A stretch of DNA of 64,000 nucleotides from Pseudalkalibacillus salsuginis. GTDB lineage: Bacteria > Bacillota > Bacilli > Bacillales > Fictibacillaceae. Every line of letters starts with the position of its first letter. The first letter of the stretch is position 1. The stretch covers positions 620,001 through 684,000 of the forward strand of contig NZ_JAKJHW010000002.1 of NCBI RefSeq assembly GCF_021646685.1. Reading direction: 5' to 3'. Below are positions 26,218 through 35,625 of the stretch, piece after piece. The position numbers and the translations under genes were made by a program. Under the pieces are notes generated by a model. It searched no databases, was not told the origin of the DNA, and saw nothing but the letters and a program-made list of their open reading frames with translations.

Positions 26218-26656
26218 TATTCCTCCCCTTGCCTCCAAACATTTTAATTTGATTGACTTCTTCTATAAATAATTCTTCCTTTATCAACCTGATACCTCCT
26301 CCTGTTGCCCTTTTATTAGGCTAAGCAAATACTCATAGGTTGATAATGAAGAAAGACAACCTCAGAATCAGAACATCCGAACTTCTTTTGGTACCTACTA
26401 CATTTCGGAATTTTGTACGCTAATCAGTTAACCGAAAAAAGCCGATCCACTAACGTTAATCGACTTTTTAAATTTGTCGTGTTTTACAAGGATAATCAGT
26501 TTAATTTGTTACTCAACTGAAGTGCTCCGTTTAAGGTATAACTTAAGTTCATAACAAAGTATCGTTTGCTGTTGGTTGTTCAAGATAGCAATCGAAAAGA
26601 AATCAAAGAATTATTCATTTGCTACAATTGATAAGAATAATAAAAGGAGTTGACTG
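26218..26656. other. intergenic stretch between AraC and VOC genes
   Basis: A hairpin-like AAAAAGCCGAT...ATCGACTTTTT at about 26436-26468 may be a terminator without an intact gene. AAAGGAG lies before the VOC start at 26657. Nothing else is recognised. Confidence 0.4.
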
Positions 26657-27082
26657 ATGATGACAGTAAGAATTACCCCTTATTTAAATATGGAAGGGAA
26701 CGCAAGGGAAGCTATTCAGTTTTATGAACAAGCAATCGGTGCTGAAGTCCTTACAATTATTACTTACGGAGATATGCCGGAAATGCCTAATACTTTCACC
26801 GATGATCTGAAGAATCTTGTGGCACACGCAAAGTTACGAGTGGGTGAAACGGAGCTCATGTTTTCTGATGCTCCAGGTGGTTCGACTATTGAAAAGGGTA
26901 AACAGGTGACAATTTGCATTTCAACAAACGACGTGGAAAAATCAAAACGAATTTTTGAAGCCTTGCAGCAAGACGGTCAAATCAATATGCCATTTGGAGA
27001 AACCCCTTTTAGCCCAGCTTTTGGTGATGTAACGGATAAATTCGGCGTGACCTTTCAAATTTTTACTGAAAGTGAAAACTAA
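26657..27082 (+). CDS. VOC family protein (PhnB/YjdN-like)
   Basis: 141 residues with the PhnB-type layout: ITPYLNMEGNAREAIQFYEQA, LRVGETELMFSDAPGG, GDVTDKFGVTFQIF. Members of this glyoxalase-fold group are of unknown substrate and often lack full metal ligands. AAAGGAG lies 7 nt before the first ATG. Single gene with its own terminator. Confidence 0.88.
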   Translation: MMTVRITPYLNMEGNAREAIQFYEQAIGAEVLTIITYGDMPEMPNTFTDDLKNLVAHAKLRVGETELMFSDAPGGSTIEKGKQVTICISTNDVEKSKRIFEALQQDGQINMPFGETPFSPAFGDVTDKFGVTFQIFTESEN

Positions 27083-27086
27083 ATAT

Positions 27087-27124
27087 AAAATGGAGTGCTT
27101 GCCTTTAAGCCTGCACTCCATTTT
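27087..27124 (+). terminator. intrinsic terminator of the PhnB-like gene
   Basis: Perfect 12-bp arms AAAATGGAGTGC and GCACTCCATTTT with a 14-nt loop. Confidence 0.8.
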
Positions 27125-27180
27125 ACTTTTGCTGTTGATACTCGGATTCAACCCTTATAAATTGCCCCTTCCCTTACTCC

Positions 27181-27208
27181 TATAAATGGCCCTTTAATGG
27201 AACAATTG
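27181..27208 (+). repeat. dispersed intergenic repeat copy
   Basis: TATAAATGGCCCTTTAATGG followed by AACAATTG matches the copy at 22620. The remaining gap up to 27470 shows only the promoter region of the next gene (AAGGAG RBS). Confidence 0.45.
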
Positions 27209-27484
27209 TATTGTCACTTAACGTCTAATTATTCATTTTCGGCTTTATTTTCCATAGTGGCCCCTCATTCTTCAAATCGTTTCCGTACCCCTACAACGTT
27301 AAGGAAACACTTATATATTAACGTTTTAGGGTGATCCAGTTTAGATACATTCTATTGGGACGTTTCCAATGATAATAAAAAATAAAATTAAAATTTTCCA
27401 CGTTAAATTGATTGCGGCATGTATAATGATAGATAGAAAATTCACCATTGTTTTGTCAGCAAAATTGAATAAAAAGGAGTGGCA

Positions 27485-27943
27485 ATGTTGGAAAGGAAAA
27501 AAATCTTCTATTGGATCATCCCGATTCTATTAATTGTCTTTTTATGCAATGCTGTGTACGCTACAGAACATCAAGAAACCTCTAAAGTGAAACAATCTTC
27601 AGCATTAAAGGGGCAATTCTACCTTGAAGAAGTAGTAAAAATTTATATACCGTCTACATATAATGTTGATCAACCAATCGATAATACTCCATATGTTAAC
27701 AAAACGTTAGAGGAATTCTCAAAAATGTTTGGAGGAGCAACAGCGATCGATGGGACAGGATCGTGGTTATCTGATGATAATCAATTGGTCAAGGAGAAAG
27801 TAACGATTGTATATAGCTATGCAGAAGATTTGGATAAGCAAAAAATTAATCAAGTAGTTGCCTATACCAAGTCTCTAAAGGAAGAGTTGAAACAATCATC
27901 AGTATCTCTTGAAATGAATGGGAAGATGTATTTTATTGAATAA
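27485..27943 (+). CDS. secreted DUF3574-like protein
   Basis: 152 residues with an N-terminal signal peptide (IPILLIVFLCNAVYATE). The exported part (about 50-150) has a single alpha/beta domain: EEVVKIYIPSTYNV, a Gly-rich FGGATAIDGTGSWLSDD, then VTIVYSYAEDL, reminiscent of DUF3574. Function unknown. ATG 27485 (MLERKK) sits 6 nt after AAGGAG; a GTG two codons upstream overlaps the RBS. Confidence 0.7.
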   Translation: MLERKKIFYWIIPILLIVFLCNAVYATEHQETSKVKQSSALKGQFYLEEVVKIYIPSTYNVDQPIDNTPYVNKTLEEFSKMFGGATAIDGTGSWLSDDNQLVKEKVTIVYSYAEDLDKQKINQVVAYTKSLKEELKQSSVSLEMNGKMYFIE

Positions 27944-27954
27944 CCGATGTAAAG

Positions 27955-27986
27955 AAGCCTAGAGATTTTATATCTCAAGGCTTTTT
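27955..27986 (+). terminator. intrinsic terminator
   Basis: AAGCCT and AGGCTT arms extended by GAGAT/ATCTC pairing, followed by TTTT, 12 bp after the DUF3574-like gene. Confidence 0.75.
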
Positions 27987-28182
27987 AGTATTCGAGAATA
28001 AGAGTTTATTAGTGAAATGAAGGTTCCAATAGGGTAAAAACTGTCCGTTGTTTATACGTAGCATAGTTTTTACGTGAAAAACCCTGCTGTTATTCAATTA
28101 TCGATTGTTGAATAAGGAAAAATCTCGCATTATCAAACGCACCCTTTCAGGAATAACTTGCAATGCCGGGTTTATTTAATTC

Positions 28183-28545
28183 CTATTTTCGTGGATTGAC
28201 TCTAAGGATCGTTCCACAGGGATCCGAAATCCAGTAACCCTCTGAGTTCTCGTGTACCTCCACTTCGTCTCTTCTATTAATGTGATTCTCATGTAAATAC
28301 TCTGCTGCTACCTTCACATTGTCTGTCTGAATCTCCAGCCATACATCTTGCTGAGAATAATTTTCCATACAATCCAACCACAGTGTGGCATCACCAAACT
28401 GAAAGGCATGTGATTCAGACATAAAGCCCAAATATGGCAGCTTGATCACTTCCTTATAAAAATGTACAGTCTCGCTGTACTTGAATTTAGGAATCTTTAG
28501 AGCAATGTTATTTCCACCGTTGAATTCTCCCCTTGTCATTTCCAA
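28183..28545 (-). CDS. VOC (glyoxalase/bleomycin-resistance-like) family protein
   Basis: 120 residues, one VOC module pair: NIALKIPKFKYSETVHFYKE, FQFGDATLWLDCME, GYWISDPCGTILRVNPRK. Substrate unknown. TTG 28545 (about 9 nt after GGAGG) or ATG 28539 can start it. Confidence 0.8.
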   Translation of the reverse strand: MEMTRGEFNGGNNIALKIPKFKYSETVHFYKEVIKLPYLGFMSESHAFQFGDATLWLDCMENYSQQDVWLEIQTDNVKVAAEYLHENHINRRDEVEVHENSEGYWISDPCGTILRVNPRK

Positions 28546-28990
28546 ACAGACTACCTCCTTTATTTTTATCTTTACTATACCATCTGCTGCTTTTTTCTGT
28601 TTCTTCCAGATTGCTTTTTTTCTTGTCGATCTTTAATAACCTGGCCCGTTTATGAAGAATATAAAACTTCTTTTATTGCTATTTTGTACTTACCCTAGAG
28701 TAGCCATATTTTCAACATGTCTCTATTATAGTTTTATTTAGGATGCTAAGTTATGACACCTTTTAATACCTTGATAATTCCGTACGTTAAAAAAGTGTGT
28801 GAATTCTTTTAAGTTATGATACCAATAAGCTATTTTATATAAAGCAGAAGAGTATTTTGCTGAACATTTCTATGTATCAAGAATAAATAATAAATTGAAA
28901 TTATTTTTGTCAGTATAATTGCAAATTAAATATTTGAATAGTATGAAAATTATTAGTATAATAGAAAAAAGGTCAAGGAGTTGATTTTTT
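28546..28990. other. intergenic stretch with a direct repeat
   Basis: TAAGTTATGACACC (28747) and TAAGTTATGATACC (28810) form a direct repeat 63 bp apart. TATAAT at about 28957 and AAGGAG before 28991 serve the next gene. No other feature is seen. Confidence 0.4.
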
Positions 28991-29182
28991 ATGGAAAAGA
29001 ATTTACTTTATTCACCTCAATCTCAAGGAAATGTTATAGACTCTCTATGTGCTGAAATGGTGTTAGACAAGGCTCTGCTTGATTTCCGAAAAGAGAAAAT
29101 CCAACAAAAAATCGACCAGTCCTTACGAGATAGAAACAAAAAAGAATTCCTAAGATTAACAGAGGAATTGAAGAACGCTTAA
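28991..29182 (+). CDS. IDEAL-domain protein, 63 aa
   Basis: 63 residues whose C-terminal part, KALLDFRKEKIQQKIDQSLR followed by DRNKKEFLRLTEELK, fits the IDEAL domain found in Bacilli, here with the IDQSL variant. IDEAL domains occur alone and attached to ComK-like or adaptor proteins; a protein-protein adaptor role is likely but untested. AAGGAG lies 9 nt before the ATG, and TATAAT lies upstream. Confidence 0.75.
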   Translation: MEKNLLYSPQSQGNVIDSLCAEMVLDKALLDFRKEKIQQKIDQSLRDRNKKEFLRLTEELKNA

Positions 29183-29249
29183 GTGTCGTATGTATAATAA
29201 TTTTGAGCTAAAAAGAAAATTTTATATAATCGAAGTTATAAGGTGCAAG

Positions 29250-29286
29250 GAAGCCCAATCTAATACTTTTAGATAAGGGCTTCTTT
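29250..29286 (+). terminator. intrinsic terminator of the IDEAL gene
   Basis: GAAGCCC and GGGCTTC with inner pairing AATCTAA/TTAGAT and a short T-run. Confidence 0.7.
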
Positions 29287-29384
29287 GATTATATGTCCTC
29301 CACTTTTTATTGAAAAAGCATCTGCTGCTGTCTGAAAGCAGGCACTTTAAATCTAAGTGTAATTGCACTATTCGCGCCACGTAT

Positions 29385-29413
29385 ATAAAAAGAGGACTGC
29401 TATAACAGCCCTC
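29385..29413 (-). terminator. terminator of the nik operon
   Basis: Minus-strand GAGGGCTGTTATAGCAGTCCTC hairpin followed by TTTTTATA, about 110 bp after nikE. Confidence 0.65.
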
Positions 29414-29418
29414 ATCTG

Positions 29419-29450
29419 CTCCGTAATCGCGCCCGATTTCTGAAGTGATT
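29419..29450 (+). repeat. dispersed intergenic repeat copy
   Basis: CTCCGTAATCGCGCCCGATT matches the CACAATCGCGCCC core seen at 15080 and 34861. Confidence 0.45.
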
Positions 29451-29521
29451 CAAGTAAAGCATCCTTAAAGCTTAATAATTCTGAATACCCATATGTTAAC
29501 AAAATCGAGGTACGGATAAAT

Positions 29522-30352
29522 CTAAACACTTTTAGGATGTTTTTCTCTTGTTCTAACTGAACGATAACGTGGATGCTCCGAAAGTATGGAACCTCTCATC
29601 TCCTTTACGACAGGATGTTCTGAAGTGAAAAACTGATTTTTCGAACCGTAAAGCTCGACTAGTTCTCCTTTTTCCAGTACACCTAATGTATCACTAATCG
29701 TATAGGCGGATTTAATATCATGGGTAATAAAGAAATAGGATAACCCGAAGTCCTCTTTAAGCTCCCTTAGTAATTCTAATATAAGGGTTTGAGTAACCAT
29801 ATCCAGACTACTTACACATTCGTCTAAGACAATCAGCTTAGGCTTAAGTGAGATTGCTCTTGCAATATTGATCCTCTGCAATTGCCCGCCGCTATATTCG
29901 TGCGGGTATTTTTTCAAATCCTCTTCACTCAGTCCGACCCTTTCTAGCAATTCAATAATGGTTCGTTTTTGTTCAGCTACTGTAAGCTTTTCATAGTTTT
30001 CTAAAGGCTCTGCAATAATACGTTCGGCTGTCATGCGGGGATTGACTGATGAGTATGAATCCTGAAAGACAACTTGAAGATCCCGACGGATTTTTTTACG
30101 AGTATGATTATCTGCAGTATAAATATCATGACCTTGAAACAGAATTTGTCCATTTTGTGGTCGTTCCAAACCGAGAATGACTTTTCCTAAAGTACTTTTA
30201 CCTGCTCCACTCCTACCAAGCAATCCTAAGCATGTTCCTTCTTCAATAGAGAGGGAAATATCAGAAAGTACTTTTTTAGAACGGTCTTTCCAGTTGAAAA
30301 TCGATCGGGATCCGTAGCTATGAGTTACTTCCTTTACTTGTAATAAACTCAT
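29522..30352 (-). CDS. nikE: nickel-type ABC importer ATP-binding protein NikE
   Basis: 276 residues: Walker A GRSGAGKST, Q-loop region, signature YSGGQLQR, Walker B LIVLDECVSSLD, H-loop FITHD. It is of the Opp/Nik dual-ATPase group and works with the NikD ATPase to drive import. Last gene of a five-gene minus-strand operon, 31 bp after nikD. The first ATG (30352) has GGGG upstream. Confidence 0.9.
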   Translation of the reverse strand: MSLLQVKEVTHSYGSRSIFNWKDRSKKVLSDISLSIEEGTCLGLLGRSGAGKSTLGKVILGLERPQNGQILFQGHDIYTADNHTRKKIRRDLQVVFQDSYSSVNPRMTAERIIAEPLENYEKLTVAEQKRTIIELLERVGLSEEDLKKYPHEYSGGQLQRINIARAISLKPKLIVLDECVSSLDMVTQTLILELLRELKEDFGLSYFFITHDIKSAYTISDTLGVLEKGELVELYGSKNQFFTSEHPVVKEMRGSILSEHPRYRSVRTREKHPKSV

Positions 30353-30383
30353 TTGTTCACCCCTTATAAATGACTATCATATG

Positions 30384-31220
30384 TCAAGCAAAATGAATGA
30401 TGGGTTCATCGGAATGTAATATTGAGCGTGCATTTAATAGTTTTTTCGTATATTCATGCTGTGGCTCATCAAATAATTGAAACACATCCGCTTTTTCTAC
30501 TATTCTACCATTCTGCATAACGGCTACTTCATCTGCCATTTCAGAAATAACTCCGAGATCATGGGAAATTAATAAAATGGCTGAACCATATTCAGAGCGA
30601 ATTTTATCTAAGTGGCGCAGCACTATCTTCTGATTATTTACGTCAAGTGCGGTTGTTGGTTCATCAGCGATAATAACGGCTGGATGTAAGCATGCTGCAA
30701 TAGCAATCATCACCCGTTGAAGCATACCCCCACTTAATTGAAAGGGATAGTATTTTAAAAGTTTAACAGGATCTGGTAAGTTTACATGATGCATCGCCTC
30801 AATGGCAATCTCTGTTGCTTGTTTTTTATTCCATTGCGTATGTGATTGAATTGTTTCAATAAATTGATGGCCAATAGTAAAAACAGGCGTAAAGGCATTC
30901 ATCGGATTTTGCATAATAAAGGCTATATCCTTGCCACGGATCTTACGCATTTCTATATCGTCTAAACCGTTCAATTCGCGTCCTTTTACAACGATACTGC
31001 CTTCAATCGTTTTTGTTTTCCGATCAAGAAGCTGAAGAATGGACATACTTGTAACGGTTTTACCGCATCCACTTTCTCCAACGAGACCAAGTATCTTCCC
31101 TCGTTTTAGTGTAAAATTTATATCCTGTACAAGTGTGTTAACACCATTATTTGATTTTACATGTACATGTAAATCGCTAACTTGTAACACATTTGGATGT
31201 TCTGTTCCCAACATTCTCAC
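30384..31220 (-). CDS. nikD: nickel-type ABC importer ATP-binding protein NikD
   Basis: 278 residues: GESGCGKT Walker A, FQLSGGMLQR signature, VIIADEPTTALD Walker B, LISHD H-loop. It starts 6 bp after the nikC stop. Opp-type peptide specificity cannot be ruled out from the ATPases alone; the assignment rests on the NikA-like binding protein. Confidence 0.88.
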   Translation of the reverse strand: MRMLGTEHPNVLQVSDLHVHVKSNNGVNTLVQDINFTLKRGKILGLVGESGCGKTVTSMSILQLLDRKTKTIEGSIVVKGRELNGLDDIEMRKIRGKDIAFIMQNPMNAFTPVFTIGHQFIETIQSHTQWNKKQATEIAIEAMHHVNLPDPVKLLKYYPFQLSGGMLQRVMIAIAACLHPAVIIADEPTTALDVNNQKIVLRHLDKIRSEYGSAILLISHDLGVISEMADEVAVMQNGRIVEKADVFQLFDEPQHEYTKKLLNARSILHSDEPIIHFA

Positions 31221-31226
31221 TCCTTT

Positions 31227-32060
31227 TTAAAAACGACGTTTAATACTGTATCGATCTGATAACGCTTCGCCTAATAAATTGAATGTAACAATAACTAGCA
31301 TAATGACCAAACCTGGATAAAGCATTATTTCTGGATTGGTACGAATATACGATTTTCCTTCGTGGATCATTGCTCCCCATTCAGGTGTAGGGGCTTGTAC
31401 TCCTAATCCAAGAAAAGACATGGCGGAAATATCCATGATAGCCCAGCCCATCTCTAATGTACCCATTACGACAAGTGGAGGGAGTACATTTGGGACAATA
31501 TGATTTTTAATAATCTTCCATTGAGAAGAACCGCTTATTTTCGCAGCAGCAATAAAGTTATGTTCTTTCAGACTAAGTACCATTCCTCTGAACATTCTCG
31601 CATAATAAACCCATTGCACAAGCATGATCGCTATGATGACTTGCTTAAGTCCAGGTCCGAATATTCCAACCAGCCCTAGAATAAGGATAAGGTTTGGAAA
31701 GGCCAAAATACCATCGCAAAACCTCATCAAAGCATGATCAATCCAACCGCCTCTATATCCCGAAAAGGTTCCAAGGATTAAACCAATCGATAATGATGAA
31801 ATGAAAATAAGCATCGCAAAGCCTAACGAAATGCGTGTCCCATATAATATGCGTGACAGATTACATCTTCCCAAATGATCGGTTCCTAATGGAAATTCCC
31901 AGGATGGAGGCTGCAGTTTATAGACTAAATTGACAGCAATAGGATCATTTGGTGCTATCCATGGAGCAAATATGGCGATGATAATAAGAATACCTAGTAC
32001 CATAGAACATATTGTAATCACTTTTTGGCTTCTGAATATCTTCCGTATCCTTGCCATCAT
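31227..32060 (-). CDS. nikC: nickel-type ABC importer permease NikC
   Basis: 277 residues, five or six membrane spans, with an OppC-type N-terminus and the EAA loop (FIAAAKISGSSQWKIIKNHI). GTDHLGRCNLSRILYGTRIS is the family's periplasmic/exterior signature. It overlaps nikB by 4 bp (ATGA). Confidence 0.9.
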   Translation of the reverse strand: MMARIRKIFRSQKVITICSMVLGILIIIAIFAPWIAPNDPIAVNLVYKLQPPSWEFPLGTDHLGRCNLSRILYGTRISLGFAMLIFISSLSIGLILGTFSGYRGGWIDHALMRFCDGILAFPNLILILGLVGIFGPGLKQVIIAIMLVQWVYYARMFRGMVLSLKEHNFIAAAKISGSSQWKIIKNHIVPNVLPPLVVMGTLEMGWAIMDISAMSFLGLGVQAPTPEWGAMIHEGKSYIRTNPEIMLYPGLVIMLVIVTFNLLGEALSDRYSIKRRF

Positions 32061-32998
32061 TGCTGACCTTCTTTCCTGGAAATGCGCGGGTCAATAAACA
32101 TTTGAATAAGATCAACAATTAAGTTGCTGACGATAAATAAGCTAGCTGCTATGAGTACATAGCATTGAATTACAGGTATATCACGATTAAAAATAGCTTC
32201 AATAAAATAACGACCAAACCCCGGCCAAGAAAAAACCGCTTCAACGATGATCGTTCCAGTCAGTAGTTTTCCAAGGTTCATCCCAAGTCCAGTAATCATC
32301 GGGGATATGGCAATCCTCAAGACATGTTTTCCCATAATTGTTTTTTCTTTAATACCCCTTGTCCGGGCAAATAGCACATAGGGTTCTCGCATATTTTCCA
32401 GAACGCTAGCTCGCAACAGCCTTGTATACATCGCAATTAAGGGGAGAGCCAGCGTAACGGAAGGCAGAACAAGATGCTGCCATGTCCCAATTCCCTCAAC
32501 TGGGAAAAGGTCAAGTTTAACAGAAAAGAAAAAAATGAGTATGTACCCTAGCCAAAAAGAGGGAATGGATGCCCCGAAAAAGGAGAGAGCACGGCTAAAA
32601 TGGTCAATAAGGCTGTTTTTCTTCACTCCAGCAAGGAAGCCTAGGGGGACACTGACGAGCACTGCAATTACTATGCTCCCTAAAGCTAGCTGGATAGTTG
32701 CTGGTATTCGGTATGTAACCTCGTCCCAAACTGGCTTATTCGAAACATAAGATATGCCAAAATCAAGTTGGCATATCTTTATAATAGAGTTTACATATTG
32801 AAGGAGGAATGGTTGATCTAAACCAAACTCATGCCTTTTCTGAGCCAAAATCTCATCAGTCGGTTGGATATGGGCGGCTGTTAAATAAGCCTCGGCCGGA
32901 TCCACCGATGAAAGGTGAATCATTCCAGTCGTAAGAAGTGTGGCCAAAAGAAAAACCGGAATAATGGACATAATTCGTTTCAATACATAGGTGCCCAT
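32057..32998 (-). CDS. nikB: nickel-type ABC importer permease NikB
   Basis: 313 residues, six predicted spans, with the OppB-type GFLAGVKKNSLIDHFSRALS and EAA loop YVLFARTRGIKEKTIMGKHV. GLDQPFLLQYVN near residue 58 is typical of NikB/DppB permeases. It follows nikA by 17 bp. Confidence 0.9.
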   Translation of the reverse strand: MGTYVLKRIMSIIPVFLLATLLTTGMIHLSSVDPAEAYLTAAHIQPTDEILAQKRHEFGLDQPFLLQYVNSIIKICQLDFGISYVSNKPVWDEVTYRIPATIQLALGSIVIAVLVSVPLGFLAGVKKNSLIDHFSRALSFFGASIPSFWLGYILIFFFSVKLDLFPVEGIGTWQHLVLPSVTLALPLIAMYTRLLRASVLENMREPYVLFARTRGIKEKTIMGKHVLRIAISPMITGLGMNLGKLLTGTIIVEAVFSWPGFGRYFIEAIFNRDIPVIQCYVLIAASLFIVSNLIVDLIQMFIDPRISRKEGQQ

Positions 32999-33015
32999 AA
33001 AAGCCTCCTGATCAT

Positions 33016-34641
33016 TTACTTCTCGATGCTAATTCCTGTGAATGGATGTTCGTCACGATTAGCAGGGAAATTGAAATTAGTGACATCTTTTTGATAAATC
33101 GCTGTTTTCTTAATATGAGAAACAGGAACAATAGCTCCCTGGTCTTGTACTGATTTTAAAATAGACGAGTAAAGCAGTTGGCGTTTTTTCTCATCTGTTG
33201 TTTGTGGAACCTCCGCAATCTGTTTCAGTAATTCATCTTTGTTCGGATATGCTGAAATTGCCTCATTAAATCCAAATCCTTTTGATGCAATAATGTTTAA
33301 AAAAGTATGCGGATCATAAGGAGCACCATAGTTACTAAAGAAATTAATATCAAATTTATTTTCTTTAAATCTTTGAATTTGATCTGTTAGGTCAACTCCA
33401 ACAATGTTTAATTTGACACCAATTGCTGCCCACTCAGATTGAAGTGTTTCTGCCATTACTTTTTGAATCGGTTCTGCTGAATTATACATCAACTCGATTT
33501 CAAGAGGCTGTCCATCTTTTTCACGAACCTTTTTCCCTTTATGAAGCCTCCATCCTGCTTCATCTAATAACGATTTTGCTTTTTTTACATCATATCCTAT
33601 TGGCTTAACATCAATGTCTTTAGTATAAGGGAAATTTTCCGGCAAAATATGATCTGCTTTCTCTTCGTACCCATTAGTGATTCCCTCAACCATTGCTTCT
33701 TTATTAAAACTATAATGTAGCGCTTGACGTACGCGTTCATCGGAAAGCTGTTTTTTCCTTGTATTTAAAACTAGTTGCCTCGTTGCGACTGGTTCAGAAA
33801 TGCTAGTTTCATAATCACCGGTGGATTCCAATTGTTTAAAATCATCTAAACTGATGACACCTTCTCCATAAAGAAGGTCTAGCTCACCTTTTTCAAAAGC
33901 AAGAACCCTCGTTTCCACATCAGGAATGATTTTCACTTTTATTTTTTCTACTTTTGGCTTCTTACCCCAATAGTTTTCATTGCGTTTGAAAATTGCATAT
34001 TCATCAGCTTTATGTTTCTCTAAAATCCATGGACCTGTACCGACTGGTTCAACGACACCTTTTGAGGTATCCCCATTTTCAGGGAATCCAGCCTCACCTA
34101 AGAAACGAACTGGTCGAACAACAGCTAACTCCTGAATCGTTGGATAATATGGTTCGGTTAATGTCAGTCTAAAAGTATTTTCGTCGATTACTTCCGTCCG
34201 ATCTATTTTATTAATGAAACCTAACCAACTATGTAATCCAGCATTATTCAAAATAGTATCAAAGTTCTTTTTCACAATATCTGCATTAAATTTTGTTCCG
34301 TCGGAAAATTTCACATCTTGACGCAGATGAAACGTATATACTTTCCCGTCTTCAGAAATATCCCATGACTCAGCTAGATGCGGTTTTAGCTCGCCTCCAT
34401 CCTGGTAGCTTACTAACGGTTCATAAACCATCGACTGGGCAAATAATTGTGAAGGATTATAAACATGAGGATTCATTTCTCCTACATCTCTCTGCCAAGC
34501 AATCGTCAACATGTTGTCATTATCGTTCTTAGACGCTGAATCAACATTGCTAGAATTTGTACAACCAAGTAATAACGTTGATAAAATTAAAATATATATA
34601 GCTGTTATGAAAGTATTCCGACTGTTTAATCTATTAAGCAA
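33016..34641 (-). CDS. nikA: nickel-type substrate-binding lipoprotein NikA
   Basis: 541 residues. Lipobox LLLGC near residue 27 anchors it to the membrane. The mature part is close to E. coli NikA in segment order: MNPHVYNPSQLFAQSMVYEP, LAESWDISEDGK, GTGPWILEKHK, NENYWGKKP, GAPYDPHTFLN. It binds Ni(II), probably as a chelate, and passes it to NikBC. Start TTG 34641 with GGAGG 7 nt upstream. The operon is nikABCDE behind a promoter with a Fur box, so iron-responsive control and wider metal (metallophore) specificity are possible. Confidence 0.93.
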   Translation of the reverse strand: MLNRLNSRNTFITAIYILILSTLLLGCTNSSNVDSASKNDNDNMLTIAWQRDVGEMNPHVYNPSQLFAQSMVYEPLVSYQDGGELKPHLAESWDISEDGKVYTFHLRQDVKFSDGTKFNADIVKKNFDTILNNAGLHSWLGFINKIDRTEVIDENTFRLTLTEPYYPTIQELAVVRPVRFLGEAGFPENGDTSKGVVEPVGTGPWILEKHKADEYAIFKRNENYWGKKPKVEKIKVKIIPDVETRVLAFEKGELDLLYGEGVISLDDFKQLESTGDYETSISEPVATRQLVLNTRKKQLSDERVRQALHYSFNKEAMVEGITNGYEEKADHILPENFPYTKDIDVKPIGYDVKKAKSLLDEAGWRLHKGKKVREKDGQPLEIELMYNSAEPIQKVMAETLQSEWAAIGVKLNIVGVDLTDQIQRFKENKFDINFFSNYGAPYDPHTFLNIIASKGFGFNEAISAYPNKDELLKQIAEVPQTTDEKKRQLLYSSILKSVQDQGAIVPVSHIKKTAIYQKDVTNFNFPANRDEHPFTGISIEK

Positions 34642-34664
34642 AATGGTTTCCTCCTAGTTAACAA

Positions 34665-34708
34665 TGAGAATCATTTTCAATGTTAAGTAAGATACATAAT
34701 CTTGTCAA
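34665..34708 (-). promoter_or_regulatory. nik promoter with Fur box
   Basis: Minus-strand TTGACA (34703-34708), 17-bp spacer, TAACAT (34680-34685). The 7-1-7 inverted repeat TGAGAAT-C-ATTTTCA (34665-34679) follows directly, fitting the Bacillus Fur box (TGATAAT-N-ATTATCA pattern). Confidence 0.7.
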
Positions 34709-34770
34709 GCCAATATCAAAAACTTTCTTTCTAATCTAAATACGATATTATCCGAAAACCCCAACACCCA

Positions 34771-34800
34771 TAACCCCGTCCTAAGTTTAAGACGGGGTTA
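34771..34800. terminator. strong hairpin between nikA and the GNAT gene
   Basis: TAACCCCGTC and GACGGGGTTA, perfect 10-bp arms with a 10-nt loop. Neither side has a clear U-run, so it may act as a barrier hairpin. Confidence 0.55.
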
Positions 34801-34860
34801 AAATATAGTTGTTTAATTTTTTATGTAAGGTACTTCGACTGTACATAAAAGTCGTTTACT

Positions 34861-34886
34861 CCACAATCGCGCCCTTTAGCTGAATA
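34861..34886 (+). repeat. dispersed intergenic repeat copy
   Basis: CCACAATCGCGCCCTTTAGC then TGAATAA is the clearest copy of the CACAATCGCGCCCTTTAGCTGAA form of the repeat. Confidence 0.55.
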
Positions 34887-34890
34887 ATTC

Positions 34891-35451
34891 TTATTTTGAA
34901 TTTATGTAATATACCAGATGATCAGTCCATTCACCAAATTCAAATATAAATCCTTTCCTTGTACATTCAAACTCCATTCCTACGCTTTTTGCTAAATTAA
35001 TAGAAGGCGTATTACCAATGTTGATATGAGCTTCAATACGATGGAAATTCAAATCTCTAAAGGCGATATTAAATGCCTCTCTTACTGCCTCTTTGGCGTA
35101 ACCTTTTCGCCAATACTGATTATGAATAGTGTAGCCTATTCTACCCCATTGAAAATCATGTCTTGCTAATGTAGAGAAGTCTATCATTCCCAAGTGTGTA
35201 CCATCATCTTTCCGAAAAACTCCAAATACGTGAGCTGTATCGTTATATGCTAACTCCTGATGTTTTTTCACCAAATCTGCAAACCATTCTTCAGTACATT
35301 CACTCATGTCAATTTTTCCTTTATCGTATTTGTGCTGAGATGGATGTCTGTTTTTAAATTCATTTAGCCAATTTTTATAATCATCTTCTTTTAATGGCCT
35401 TATGATTAGTCTTTCTGTTTCTGAAACGAAATCAAATTTATTCAAATACAT
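34891..35451 (-). CDS. GNAT family N-acetyltransferase (RimJ/RimL-like)
   Basis: 186 residues: ERLIIRPLKEDDYKNWLNEF, GRIGYTIHNQYWRKGYAKEA (acetyl-CoA loop with RKGYAKEA), then HRIEAHINIGNTPSINLAKSVGMEFE. It transfers acetyl groups to an amine, either a protein N-terminus or a small molecule; the substrate is unknown. Confidence 0.88.
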   Translation of the reverse strand: MYLNKFDFVSETERLIIRPLKEDDYKNWLNEFKNRHPSQHKYDKGKIDMSECTEEWFADLVKKHQELAYNDTAHVFGVFRKDDGTHLGMIDFSTLARHDFQWGRIGYTIHNQYWRKGYAKEAVREAFNIAFRDLNFHRIEAHINIGNTPSINLAKSVGMEFECTRKGFIFEFGEWTDHLVYYINSK

Positions 35452-35625
35452 ACCTCTTCAATGATTTATTGTTTATCAATTATGATTCAATAATAATGAT
35501 ACCATATTACTCGACTTCAGTATTTCTGCACATATCCTCCCAAACCCTTTATTCTAAAATCTAGCCCTTAAAAGTAAAAAGAGCGCAATCATTACTACAG
35601 GAAAGCGCCCGATTGTTAAATAACT

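Noticed and set aside
28747-28823. Direct repeat as possible CRISPR or iteron
   Set aside because: Only two copies of a 14-mer 63 bp apart, no array and no associated genes.
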